DNA from: Tritrichomonas musculus | Taxonomy: Eukaryota > Parabasalia > Tritrichomonadida > Tritrichomonadidae | DNA length: 64,000 nucleotides | Assembly: GCA_039105265.1 (NCBI GenBank) | Contig: JAPFFF010000027.1 | Location: 1,426,001 to 1,490,000 of the forward strand | Direction: 5' to 3' | Part shown: one piece after another, positions 52,329 through 61,905 of the stretch | Numbering within the stretch: the first letter of the stretch is position 1 | How the letters are laid out: every line of letters begins with the position of its first letter | The notes under the pieces: generated by a model | What the model was told of the DNA's origin: nothing | Database searches by the model: none | Seen by the model: the letters and a program-made list of their open reading frames with translations, nothing else | Position numbers and translations under genes: made by a program

Positions 52329-53618
52329 TTATTGCCAAGGCTTCAATACGCGATCTAGAGCTGCTGGACTTGCTAAATACGATAGTGCAAGTCCATAATT
52401 TGCTACTGGTACTCCACTTTCAAGTAAATCTTGAATTCGAGATATCATTTGTTGTTTGCTAATCATGCATCCACCACAGTGAAGTGCAAGTGCATAATCG
52501 CTAAGTTTCTTATCTTCATATGATCTTCCAAATGCCCAGTCGATTTCTACTCCTGGATACTTCTTTTTCAATTTTGTTGGTAATTGTACTGTTCCTATAT
52601 CATCACCAATACGATCATGATTACATGCTTCACAAATTAAAACTCTATCACCTTTTTTCAAATTACGGAGACGATCAATTCCTTTTGAGAACTCGCTTAA
52701 CTTTCCTCCACTTTGAATGTTTGCCATCATTACTGAAAAAGTCGTAAGAGGAATATTTTGAGGGGTCCATTTAAACATAACATCAATTGCTTGTGAATCT
52801 GTAACAGCTAGTGATGGCGAATTAGAATTTATGCATTTTTGGAAGCGTTGAAGTTCTTTTTGGCACGACTCGCTTCGTGCGGCTTTCAAATTCATGTTAT
52901 ATAGTGTGGCTGGTGAAAGGCGACGTAACGAATATTCGATTAACATTGTTTGCGGACGGAGTAGTCTTCCTGTTGGAGATTCAATATCAAGAGGAATATT
53001 TAAAAAAATGGTTTTATCTGGACCAGTAAACTTAGAAGGAAGAAGTGGAACAGGTTTTGTTTGTTTCTTTAAACTTGCTATAAATGGTATAATTTTTTGA
53101 TTAGTACTTTTTTGGTCAATTGCGTTAACAGTAATTGAAGGTAGTTTTTCATTAACAATTTTAGAAATTGTTAATGATGCTTCGTTCATTTTCTTTTCAA
53201 AATCTTTGTTTGAGTTTCGATCAAAATGATTATATACGATTGCTGAAACTTTTCCTCTTCGCTTTGCTAAATTTAATATTGGTTGAAATAATTCAGGATT
53301 AAAATGGCATGGGTCAATAACGAATAAAACAAGATCACTTTCTTTGACAGCACTCATTGTTTTTGTTAATTTCTTATTTCCAAGAACGCCTAATTCATCA
53401 ACGCCAGCTGTATCAAGGAGCTTGCATGGACCAATTTTATGGATTTCCATAAGAGCAATCTTGGTATCAGCTGTAGTTCCAGGAGTGTCATCAACAATTG
53501 ATGTAGGTTGTTGAGTTATAGAATTCATTATTGATGATTTCCCAGCATTCATGAAGCCAACCATTGAAATATGAGTTCTGGGAACATCAGCTGCTTTTGC
53601 AAATGATCTTGCAAACAT
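52329..53618 (-). CDS. hydF: HydF, [FeFe]-hydrogenase maturation GTPase (hydrogenosomal)
   Basis: The 429-residue protein is the scaffold on which the hydrogenase H-cluster is built before transfer to apo-hydrogenase. It has an N-terminal GTPase domain (GFMNAGKSS near 21, DTPGTT near 43, LLDTAGVDELG), a dimerisation domain, and a C-terminal cluster-binding domain with CNHDR (CxH, about 330) and HCGGC (about 379), the known iron-sulfur ligands. The first residues, MFARSFAKAADV, could be a short hydrogenosomal targeting sequence. The gene points to hydrogen-producing anaerobic metabolism. Only 86 bp separate its start from the divergent coiled-coil gene. Confidence 0.96.
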   Translation of the reverse strand: MFARSFAKAADVPRTHISMVGFMNAGKSSIMNSITQQPTSIVDDTPGTTADTKIALMEIHKIGPCKLLDTAGVDELGVLGNKKLTKTMSAVKESDLVLFVIDPCHFNPELFQPILNLAKRRGKVSAIVYNHFDRNSNKDFEKKMNEASLTISKIVNEKLPSITVNAIDQKSTNQKIIPFIASLKKQTKPVPLLPSKFTGPDKTIFLNIPLDIESPTGRLLRPQTMLIEYSLRRLSPATLYNMNLKAARSESCQKELQRFQKCINSNSPSLAVTDSQAIDVMFKWTPQNIPLTTFSVMMANIQSGGKLSEFSKGIDRLRNLKKGDRVLICEACNHDRIGDDIGTVQLPTKLKKKYPGVEIDWAFGRSYEDKKLSDYALALHCGGCMISKQQMISRIQDLLESGVPVANYGLALSYLASPAALDRVLKPWQ

Positions 53619-53704
53619 ATGATAAATATGAATTGAATTTCTTTTTTTTTTTTTTTTTTTTTCAGATTAAATTGATCGTTCAAATTTTAACTTCAAATAT
53701 TTTC
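53619..53704. promoter_or_regulatory. 86-bp divergent promoter region
   Basis: This spacer must serve both HydF (minus) and the coiled-coil gene (plus). On the minus strand TCATATTTATCA (53620-53631) ends just before the HydF ATG; on the plus strand a run of about 21 T with TCAGATTAAATTGATCG follows. If the ATG at 53564 were used for the plus gene, the two coding regions would overlap. Confidence 0.5.
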
Positions 53705-54232
53705 ATGCTTTCTGATGACGATTTTTATGATGCAGAAATTAATGAATTGAAAAATGAAAACCCAGAACTAGAGGAATATCACCGAGTTTTCCAAAAAATT
53801 AAGGAGGCATTGAAAATTGAAATTCAACAAACCAAAAAGCAGCTATTTGATAAGCTGGATGAGTTGAATTCTAAAACAGAAGAGAAATTTAATGCACTTT
53901 ATAAATCATGTAATAAGAATGTACGTAAATTGTATGATTTAAAATATAATACTAAAGAAGTTGATATTAATGCAGGTGTAATATCTGATAATAATAGAAA
54001 TGTTGATTCTGCTAACAAAATTCATAGAGGTGAAGCAGAAAAAGATTCAAGTTCAAATTCCAAAACCATTGAACGAAAGCAAGAAAAACAACAAGAATCA
54101 ATGCAAACTACTGATAAATATTCAAATAATGATAATAATGAATCCAAGAATAGTAGTAGCCAAGAATATTCTGATGATATTTTATTTGGGTTTCCACAAG
54201 GAAGTGAAGAAGAAACAGAATTTTTGGAATAA
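53705..54232 (+). CDS. Small acidic coiled-coil protein, 175 residues
   Basis: The frame starting at this ATG encodes MLSDDDFYDAEINELKNEN and a coiled coil (about residues 20-80, LKIEIQQTKKQLFDKLDELN), then a polar Asn/Ser/Lys/Glu-rich tail ending DILFGFPQGSEEETEFLE. An upstream in-frame ATG (53564) would overlap HydF and translate a long T run as poly-Phe, so I reject it. Function unrecognised; coiled coil suggests a structural or complex-forming role. Confidence 0.7.
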   Translation: MLSDDDFYDAEINELKNENPELEEYHRVFQKIKEALKIEIQQTKKQLFDKLDELNSKTEEKFNALYKSCNKNVRKLYDLKYNTKEVDINAGVISDNNRNVDSANKIHRGEAEKDSSSNSKTIERKQEKQQESMQTTDKYSNNDNNESKNSSSQEYSDDILFGFPQGSEEETEFLE

Positions 54233-54439
54233 TTTTTGTTAATATATTTTGTTTTAAAAATAAGCAGATAAAATTTGATCTTTTTTTTTGAATGTTAGAT
54301 TGTCGAAATTTCAATCAATTTAAAGAATATTCAAATATATGCATATATTCATTTTAAAGAATCAATATTTCATATAAAAATATATGTATATTAGAAAAAA
54401 AAATGTTACTAAATATCAAATTATATAAAAATATTTTAT

Positions 54440-56668
54440 TTACATTTGTTTCGCTGAATAAAGAGTTTTTTGTATTTTCTGATTTAATTTCTGATTTTTC
54501 ATTAAATCATCTACTGATAATCCGAAAGAGAATCTACAATAATTTTTGATTAGTTGTATTGGCTTAATATTAATATTCAAATCATTTTCTCCTTTTGACA
54601 TTGCCTTTAAAAAGTCCAAAAAGTAAATAATAACTAGTTTTGCATTTGAATTGATTTTCTTATTAATTTCACTAGCAGCATCTGTATTTTCATCGAATTC
54701 AGAAACTTTTTCTGGGGAGAGGAAATTGGGTACTAAATTATTCTTTGATTGTGAGCAAGGAATCATATTCATTGATTTAGCATTATGTTCGCCTAGTTTC
54801 ATTGTTGCTTCATTATCGAGCAGTATTGATGATGGACAATCTGGCGCTATTTTAGACAAATTATTGATCAAGATTTTACACTTTTTGCTATTTTGATATT
54901 TACCTTTGAGAATATCAAGTTTACTTATAAATTCTGGATCTGTTTTGTGAATATTTTCAACTGATTGGAGAAAATCTTCTGAATAGCAAGTTTTAAAAAG
55001 AACAATTGGTTGATCATCATCTGAAGATGAAGATGGTTTTATTGTTGTATCTAGCGTACAAAAGTTTTGCATGAAAAAATTGAACATTTTATTGTCATTT
55101 GTTGGATCAAACAATTGTTTAACATCGCCAACAGTGAAAAGGTTGATATATTGGGAGAGCCCAACGATACGAAGTCCTTGCGCATAATGTGAATAAGTTA
55201 TTATATGTTCCATTATATCAGATGACATATCAATATCTAAAATGAGTTGTATCCCGATATCAACGATATTAGCAAATGCTATTGAAAAATCTTTGAAGAG
55301 AGTATATTGAACAAAAAGAGAAAAGTCATTATTAGCGCACTTTTCTGTAATCATTGGATTACAAGTAGTAAAAAGTTCAAATTCTTTATCTTTATTTTTC
55401 TCCCAAGAATTGAATTTATTCCATAAAGATAATAATTTTGCGTTTCTAATGACATTCATTTTATTTCGTGCAGGCTCTTGTTCAAATATAGAGGCTTCAT
55501 TTTCAATGCGAATATTGGAATGAATTGGATCAATTAATCCACCTTCGATTTGTTCAACATGAACATTTAATATATCGATTCCGCATTGTTTGCACCATTT
55601 TGATATATCTACAAGTGAAGTGAAATCTCCAACTGATCGAGAAGAATCAGAAACAATAGAAACTAATGGAATGTATATTCCAATAAGTTTATCATTAAAT
55701 GCATTGCCATAAAATAAATTTGATACATATTGATCTTGTTTAACGTTTTTATATGGATGATGAATTTTGTAAATTGGATCTGACTCCCAATTAATTTTCC
55801 CTGAGTTAGGATCGTAAACTGTGCCTAAATCAAATGTGAAATTTTCAAATGTTGATGGAAGTTCTAAATCTCTACGCCAGACGCCGTTTTCTGGAAACAT
55901 ATCTTGATCCTCGAACATTTGACTTCTTATGTAAACATTTCGAGATTTGTAAGAAGGAATATATTCGATTTTCACTGATGATTTCAATGCTTGCACTTCT
56001 GATGGTTTCACAAGGTGTGGATAAAACGACAATGAAGGTATATAATTAAACCATACATCATATACAACTATGTTTTTATATGCAATTGGTGAATGGATAA
56101 AAAGAACATGTGGTTTTCCTGATTCTTTACTAATTTCAGTTCCATTTGTATCGCAAATCAGGTATTTATAAATGATAGGTTGATTTAGAAAAGTACTGAT
56201 TTGTGCGGTTGCTGCCCACATATGTGAATCATGAAGTTGTTGAAGGCGGAAGCTAGATTGTACCTGTTCACCTATCACAAATGCTGGCGAATCAGACATT
56301 AAAAATAATAAATTATTAGATATATTTGAAGGTATGTGAATGTAAAATGTGATATTTATGTAATTTGTTCCATCTTTTTGCATTTTTGTATCATTTACAT
56401 TCAGTGTTGAGGAAAGGGGTTGTTTTGAAATCACTAAATTTTGATTAGATTGATATAAATAAGCTCCATTAATAATATAATTGTATACCAATGATTTAGG
56501 AAACTCGCATGAAGGAGAAATTGGGAGTTTGGCTTCATAAATGAAATTATTCGGTTTGGATTGAGATAATACATTCATCTTTATCGGTGTGCTTCCCTCG
56601 ATATGTAAAAGTACATTTTCTTGCTCTTTGTGATCAAGATTTAATGAGAAATTCAAGAAAGATTTCAT
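54440..56668 (-). CDS. DPE2-like protein: two CBM20-type starch-binding domains and a degenerate GH77 glucanotransferase domain
   Basis: The 742-residue protein starts with two starch-binding modules (about 1-95 and 100-210; the second has DSHMWAATAQISTFLNQPII then YKYLICDTNGTEI). A GH77-like region follows: GIYIPLVSIVSDSSRSVGDF and KWCKQCGIDILNVHVEQI match the start of the disproportionating-enzyme barrel (GVxxPLFSLRS...SxGxGDFxDL). The place where active enzymes have RIDHxxGFF reads LRIVGLSQYINLF, so the nucleophile-region Asp seems absent, and the protein is about 200 residues shorter than plant DPE2. It may be a glycogen-binding non-enzyme regulator or scaffold (inference). Confidence 0.75.
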   Translation of the reverse strand: MKSFLNFSLNLDHKEQENVLLHIEGSTPIKMNVLSQSKPNNFIYEAKLPISPSCEFPKSLVYNYIINGAYLYQSNQNLVISKQPLSSTLNVNDTKMQKDGTNYINITFYIHIPSNISNNLLFLMSDSPAFVIGEQVQSSFRLQQLHDSHMWAATAQISTFLNQPIIYKYLICDTNGTEISKESGKPHVLFIHSPIAYKNIVVYDVWFNYIPSLSFYPHLVKPSEVQALKSSVKIEYIPSYKSRNVYIRSQMFEDQDMFPENGVWRRDLELPSTFENFTFDLGTVYDPNSGKINWESDPIYKIHHPYKNVKQDQYVSNLFYGNAFNDKLIGIYIPLVSIVSDSSRSVGDFTSLVDISKWCKQCGIDILNVHVEQIEGGLIDPIHSNIRIENEASIFEQEPARNKMNVIRNAKLLSLWNKFNSWEKNKDKEFELFTTCNPMITEKCANNDFSLFVQYTLFKDFSIAFANIVDIGIQLILDIDMSSDIMEHIITYSHYAQGLRIVGLSQYINLFTVGDVKQLFDPTNDNKMFNFFMQNFCTLDTTIKPSSSSDDDQPIVLFKTCYSEDFLQSVENIHKTDPEFISKLDILKGKYQNSKKCKILINNLSKIAPDCPSSILLDNEATMKLGEHNAKSMNMIPCSQSKNNLVPNFLSPEKVSEFDENTDAASEINKKINSNAKLVIIYFLDFLKAMSKGENDLNINIKPIQLIKNYCRFSFGLSVDDLMKNQKLNQKIQKTLYSAKQM

Positions 56669-57050
56669 AATAATAAAATCACCTAAGAAAATGTCAATTG
56701 AAATTTTTCTGAAAATTCGTTAATTTTACATTAAAAATCACCGAAGATTTTATGTTTTTTTTTTTTTTGTGAATTGAAATTAATTAAAAGCGGGTGATTT
56801 CTAATGAGGAAGCTCATCAAATTAATGAATCAGGAATGGCTTTCGATTTGTTAACCAAAATATTTTTATGATCATATTTGAAATAATTTTAATATATTGT
56901 TTTTTATAATATTATGTGGTAATAATTGAGTTGATTAATTTGAAGTATATTGGATGAAAAATTTATAGTTGTAAATGGAGATAATCAGTAAAAAATTATT
57001 TCACCATTACCTTTTGATTTGTTTAAAAATCTATTTTTTTATATAAAAAA
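56669..57050. other. Intergenic spacer, divergent gene pair
   Basis: A 380-bp A+T-rich spacer between two start codons, with a T run near 56756-56770. Nothing else recognised. Confidence 0.5.
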
Positions 57051-57587
57051 ATGGCGAAGCAAATGCCACTTCACGCTGAATTATTAAATTGTCTTACAGC
57101 ATATAAAGAAACTTTCGAAAGAATTTTGGAATGTATTATCAGCGCCAGCGATTCTTCCCAAAAAAAGCACGATTCGCCAATAACAATTCAAGTTCAAGAT
57201 CTTATTAGTATTGATGCAGAGCTTAAGCGTCACTTAGAAAGAATGGAAAGTTGGGAGAGCCGGCAACAAAAGATACAAAAGCTTGAAGGTGAACTTAAAG
57301 AATTATCAAGAAGAGTTAACGAGTTTGCACAAAATCTTTCATCATCACAGATTGCCCTTCAAGGATGTTTATTAGAAGCCACTAAATTACAAAAAGGTGT
57401 TATGCAACGCCGACAAATTGCATCAATTGAAGATTTAATGAATTCGACTAAGTCTATGTCAAATAACGGAAATTCAAATCAGTCGAATTTTTCATATCCT
57501 TGGATAAGTAATCCCACAGTTGGACAGTCTAATCAATGGGGTGAAAATCAAAATAACTTTAACAATCCAACTGCTTCAGAAAAATAA
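57051..57587 (+). CDS. Mediator subunit MED4-like protein
   Basis: A 178-residue protein. Residues 1-60 are helical; a coiled coil spans about 60-110 (RQQKIQKLEGELKELSRRVN), followed by LLEATKLQKGVMQRRQIASI with EDLM and then YPWISNP. This order matches MED4: coiled coil, a helix with ILxxAxxxLKxI, a short ISxEEIIxYA segment and a hydrophobic PxxWxP/YPxD stretch. MED4 is part of the Mediator middle module that links activators to RNA polymerase II. The C-terminal Asn/Gln/Ser tail is low complexity. Based on pattern order and length, not strong identity. Confidence 0.55.
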   Translation: MAKQMPLHAELLNCLTAYKETFERILECIISASDSSQKKHDSPITIQVQDLISIDAELKRHLERMESWESRQQKIQKLEGELKELSRRVNEFAQNLSSSQIALQGCLLEATKLQKGVMQRRQIASIEDLMNSTKSMSNNGNSNQSNFSYPWISNPTVGQSNQWGENQNNFNNPTASEK

Positions 57588-57936
57588 TAGTGGTTTTTTG
57601 TATTACTGCATCATGATTTATTATAAAATATTTGTTTTTTTACCATTATTAATAAAGTTTTAAATTATTATTCTCGATCAAGATTTGTCAATTTCAATTT
57701 TATTAAATGTTATTTCTTTGGTGTTGATTATTAGTCTTTTTTGATTAATTGTCCTCTGTATATATATACAATATAAAATACTATTGAAAATATGATATTA
57801 TATATTTAAAGAAAAGAAAAACGATGTAAAAAAATAGATTTATATAAAATGATATATACAAATTTCCTAAAATAAATAGTTAAATATTCAAATTTATAAT
57901 CATATAGATTTCATTTGGTTGGAAAAGGTGATATCA
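57588..57936. other. Intergenic spacer between convergent genes
   Basis: A 349-bp A+T-rich spacer between two 3' ends. AATAAA appears at 57651. Nothing else recognised. Confidence 0.5.
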
Positions 57937-58644
57937 TTATAGCATATATGCTGACAAAAAAGCAGCCATGAGTGGAACTGATATATTGTCCAGTCCCAAA
58001 GGTGTTGTAGCTTCGGCAACTGTAACAATCAAAGATATAAAAATAAGTTTCCAAAGTAAAACTAAATTAATAAAAGATGATTCTGCTAAATAAAGAGTGC
58101 TTATATGATAATATTTGACAAATGAAATTAAAACGCAAAATGTTGTCAAAAACATAACACCTGATCCTTGATAAGATTTATTTCCACTAAGACTGCCGAG
58201 CTTAATTTTATGTTTTCCTATTTTTATTCCAATAATTGCGGCCAATCCATCGCCATATCCCATTGTTAAAATTCCAATACCAACAGCAAATTTTGGAAGA
58301 ACATGAAAATAGTGCTGGAATATCGAGAGGAGTGTTAAACTTATTGGAAAATATATTAATCCATAATTTCTAGTTCTTTCTGTTAATCTTAATTTATCAG
58401 TGAAATTTGTAAAAGTAGCAACTGCATTTACAATTATGAAAGTGACAGGTACAATTATACTATAAATCATGTCTGTAAAATATTCAGCATAAATAAACCA
58501 CCAGTTTGAAACGAGAATATGAACAAACTTACGTATAAACTCGGATTGCATTTTAGTAAACTTTGAAAGGAAAAATGAAACAATTAAAACAGAAGTAACA
58601 TAAGCATAAGAATAAATGACGCCAAGAATGTTAGAGTCAGTCAT
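57937..58644 (-). CDS. Phytol/dolichol kinase-family membrane protein (CTP-type lipid kinase)
   Basis: A 235-residue protein with about six to seven membrane helices. RKFVHILVSNWWFIYA matches the start of the phytol kinase/SEC59 fold, MGYGDGLAAIIGIKIGKHKI with NKSYQGSGVMF is the nucleotide-binding part, and AEATTPLGLDNISVPLMAAF is the conserved C-terminal signature. Members phosphorylate dolichol, phytol or diacylglycerol with CTP. The short length fits the phytol kinase/DGK1 branch more than SEC59 (about 500 residues); a dolichol role would suit the ALG pathway but cannot be read from the sequence. TCACTTTCA lies 10-18 bases before the ATG. Confidence 0.88.
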   Translation of the reverse strand: MTDSNILGVIYSYAYVTSVLIVSFFLSKFTKMQSEFIRKFVHILVSNWWFIYAEYFTDMIYSIIVPVTFIIVNAVATFTNFTDKLRLTERTRNYGLIYFPISLTLLSIFQHYFHVLPKFAVGIGILTMGYGDGLAAIIGIKIGKHKIKLGSLSGNKSYQGSGVMFLTTFCVLISFVKYYHISTLYLAESSFINLVLLWKLIFISLIVTVAEATTPLGLDNISVPLMAAFLSAYML

Positions 58645-58653
58645 TTTTCTATT

Positions 58654-58662
58654 TGAAAGTGA
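58654..58662 (-). promoter_or_regulatory. Initiator-like element TCACTTTCA of the lipid kinase gene
   Basis: On the minus strand TCACTTTCA ends nine bases before the ATG and fits the trichomonad Inr pattern. Confidence 0.5.
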
Positions 58663-58851
58663 TTTATGAATTTATCCTGAAAAAGTTTGGTTGAAAATAA
58701 ACATATCTTGAAATATATGATTAAAAAATTATCAATAGCAATAAAAAAAAGATTTGCCATTTGAATTAATATTAATTTGTTTGATATAAACTATAGTTCG
58801 TTATGAAATCATAATAACGTATTAAAATTTTACGCAATTGAGAGCAGATTA

Positions 58852-61614
58852 ATGAAAGTGGCCGCCAGGCAAACTTTACGTCGTACGGCCCGACCTGCCA
58901 CAGTTAAAAGCAATTCTCAGGCAGAAGATAACGCTAAAATGTCAACAAATCGTCGAGCAAATGCTAAATCTTCATTATCACCAAATAGTATTAAGAAAAA
59001 TAACTGGAAAAACAATCATGCAAAGTCAATTTCGTCTTTAATGCATGATCCTGTATTGATTTCACTCCGAAAACAGTGTTTTAGTCAAGATTTGGATTAT
59101 GATTTTACAACTATTGATTCAACAACATTAGAAAATTTTCACCGTCATATCCGTGAATATAAGCAATCGTGTGCGTTAAATAATAACTATGAAGAAGCTC
59201 AAGTATCTCTAAAATTATCCAAGTTAGTTTTTAAAGAAATACAAAGAAGGAATTTTTCAAACTACATTTCTACAACAGTGGGAAAAAGATCAACTACCTC
59301 AATGTCAGTTGAAAGGAGATCTACTATTTCCTCTAGTTTTACAGATGATCTTTGTGACGAAAAATTTTCTTCTTGCTCCAACGGTAGGCAATTATTTATT
59401 ACTCCATCTTCATCCATAGATCAAAATCAAAATAATGATCAAATTCAATGTGAATTGCAAATATATTCTGAAGAAGTTGATAAAAATAACCTTAGTGACA
59501 CAAATTTTGTTTATGATAATTTAATTGACAATTACGATTTTCAAAATGATATTTCTGAAGATGAGGATAAAGAGTCAATTGCTAAGTTTAACCAGAAAAC
59601 GGACGAAAAAAGATCATATCTACTCAATTTGCAAGAGCTGCAGCTTCAACGCTTTGAAAATATATGGACCAAAGAAATGCCAAAGAAATACAGAAAGCCT
59701 TCAGCAAGATTACTCGAAATTAAAGAAAAAGAGCATGCTCTTGCCCTCACTCGTGATTATGAGGCAGCCGAAGAACTTCATAAATTAGCAGAAGAATTAA
59801 TTATACAAGAAACCAAAAATGCGCAAAGTAGGCTTGTCAATGATTATAAAGCAGCTCGAAAGCAGTTAATGGCAAGATTTGCAAAAGAGATGGAGTCTTT
59901 TGAAGAAGCTAGAAAGGAAAAATTCCGCATTTTGATGACTCGAAACCAAGAAAAGAAAGATGCTGAAGAAAAAAGAGATCAAGTTATTGTAGCTCAGAAA
60001 TTGTCCAGTCAAAAATTATTCAAAGATCTCTTTCAAAAAGCTGATATTAATGTCATAAACGAAAGTCCATCGTTACCATTACCAGATGATGAACCAAAAC
60101 AACCTAGACCTACAACTGCCTCGGTTCTTATTATGGCTGTAAATTCTGGTAAATCTGACAATCTTCAAAATCAAAATTATAATCAAGACTCAATAAATAC
60201 TCCTTCTCCAAATAAAAAAGCGAGATTTGATGATAATTGTTCGAGGACTTCACTTAGTACACCTTGTAATATATCAAGCCAAATTAACAGAAGTAAAAGT
60301 GCTCCGAAAACTAGATTAAATTCGCCTATAAAATCAAATTCAAGATATCGTAAAACTCCTTCAAAGAAAATAACAAAAATAATTATTTGCACTGATAGTA
60401 GTGATTCTGAACCTGAAGTAGAATCTAAAACAGTAAATGAAAATACAAATATTCATAAAAATTATTCGTCAAATGAAAAGCATGTTGAAAAAGCTCAATT
60501 TAAAGAAAATTCAATCCAAAATGATCGAAACAAATTAATTAATACAAAACCAATGCCATCTAAAAAAGAAGGAAATGTTGATAAAAAAGTTATTAAAGAT
60601 AAAAAGAGCAATAATGCTATTAATAAGAGCGTTACTAATACCAAAAGCAACAATAATATCAATTCCATAAATAGCAATAATAACGACACTAATAGCGATA
60701 GTAGTAATATTGATAGTGATATCGACAATATTATTAGCAATAGCAGTAGTGTTGACAACAATGCCATAGGTATTAATAATAATTGCAATATTACTAACTA
60801 TAATAACAGTAATATTAATAACAATGACAGTAATATTAATAATAATGACATCAATATTAATAACAATGACATCAATATTAATAACAATGACATCAATATT
60901 AATAACAATGACATCAATATTAATAACAATGACATCAATATTAATAACAATGACATCAATATTAATAACAATGACATCAATATTAATAACAATGACATCA
61001 ATATTAATAACAATGATATCAATATTAATAACAATGATATCAATATTAATAACAATGATATCAATATTAATAACAATGACATCAATATTAATAACAATGG
61101 CAGAAATATTAATAAAAATGACAGCAATATTAATAAAAATGACATCAATCTTAATAACAATGACAGCAATATTAATAATATTAATAACACTATGAATGAT
61201 AATAATTACACTGCATATAATACTAACTGCAATTCAAGTGAAAACAATTATAACGTAAGTAATTCTAATTACAATTATAGTAGTATTAATGGTAATCCTA
61301 GTGATATTAATCACAGCATTACTGCTAATAATAGCAAAGCATCCAATAATAATTTTAGTAATAGCAATGCTCAAATTCAAAAGAAAAATGCGCCAGTAGT
61401 AAGCCTTGATGAAATCGATCTTCCTTTGCCATTTTTGTTTAACCCAAATTACAAAAGCAAATCAGCAGAAGAATCACAATTTTTGCCTGCAGAAAAAACA
61501 AATAAGAATAATCAATTGCCAGTCAACAATGATAACGGTGTAAAGAAAAAGAAAAAGCAAAAGAAAGAAAGTAATGGTGGCGGAGGTGAAGCTGGAAAAT
61601 GTCTTCTCATCTAA
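58852..61614 (+). CDS. Asn-rich repeat protein with coiled coil and C-terminal CaaX prenylation motif
   Basis: A 920-residue protein. The N terminus is basic (RQTLRRTARPATVKSN). Residues about 260-390 form a charged coiled coil (LLEIKEKEHALALTRDYEAA; KEMESFEEARKEKFRI). About 575-830 is Asn/Ser-rich, with an array of about 14 copies of the heptad DININNN near 665-760, encoded by a 21-bp tandem repeat. The C terminus has a Lys-rich cluster (KKKKKQKK) and ends GGGGEAGKCLLI. CLLI is a CaaX box whose Ile/Leu end favours geranylgeranylation, and with the basic cluster predicts membrane anchoring. Family not recognised. Confidence 0.85.
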   Translation: MKVAARQTLRRTARPATVKSNSQAEDNAKMSTNRRANAKSSLSPNSIKKNNWKNNHAKSISSLMHDPVLISLRKQCFSQDLDYDFTTIDSTTLENFHRHIREYKQSCALNNNYEEAQVSLKLSKLVFKEIQRRNFSNYISTTVGKRSTTSMSVERRSTISSSFTDDLCDEKFSSCSNGRQLFITPSSSIDQNQNNDQIQCELQIYSEEVDKNNLSDTNFVYDNLIDNYDFQNDISEDEDKESIAKFNQKTDEKRSYLLNLQELQLQRFENIWTKEMPKKYRKPSARLLEIKEKEHALALTRDYEAAEELHKLAEELIIQETKNAQSRLVNDYKAARKQLMARFAKEMESFEEARKEKFRILMTRNQEKKDAEEKRDQVIVAQKLSSQKLFKDLFQKADINVINESPSLPLPDDEPKQPRPTTASVLIMAVNSGKSDNLQNQNYNQDSINTPSPNKKARFDDNCSRTSLSTPCNISSQINRSKSAPKTRLNSPIKSNSRYRKTPSKKITKIIICTDSSDSEPEVESKTVNENTNIHKNYSSNEKHVEKAQFKENSIQNDRNKLINTKPMPSKKEGNVDKKVIKDKKSNNAINKSVTNTKSNNNINSINSNNNDTNSDSSNIDSDIDNIISNSSSVDNNAIGINNNCNITNYNNSNINNNDSNINNNDININNNDININNNDININNNDININNNDININNNDININNNDININNNDININNNDININNNDININNNDININNNDININNNGRNINKNDSNINKNDINLNNNDSNINNINNTMNDNNYTAYNTNCNSSENNYNVSNSNYNYSSINGNPSDINHSITANNSKASNNNFSNSNAQIQKKNAPVVSLDEIDLPLPFLFNPNYKSKSAEESQFLPAEKTNKNNQLPVNNDNGVKKKKKQKKESNGGGGEAGKCLLI
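60826..61130 (+). repeat. 21-bp coding minisatellite (heptapeptide array)
   Basis: The unit ATTAATAACAATGACATCAA (plus T) repeats about 14 times inside the Asn-rich gene. Unit length divisible by three keeps the frame. Because the unit has no stop in several frames, long open frames also occur on the other strand. Confidence 0.9.
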
Positions 61615-61905
61615 GCACGATTATATTTATATTATATTATATGTTTGTACTTTATTAATAAATGCGATTTTTTGTTCTTCTTTTGTTTAAATAACTTAAA
61701 TATTTCTAATATTATGATATATTGACTATCTGAGATATTTTTAACATATTTGATATAATTATTATTTGATTTGATACCAAAGATTTCTTATTTTTGTTAT
61801 ATAATAAAATATCCATTGTAATTATATCAAAAAAAGAAGAATATTCATGCAGAAAAACAACTTTAAATTATAAAAATACAAACATTCTTTAATATAATAG
61901 TAGAT

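Noticed and set aside
53564-53704. Upstream in-frame ATG for the small coiled-coil protein
   Set aside because: It would overlap the HydF coding region and translate a long T run as poly-Phe.
60798-61195. Leu-rich frame on the minus strand and Ile/Thr-rich frame on the plus strand
   Set aside because: Both are shadows of the 21-bp coding repeat in the Asn-rich gene.
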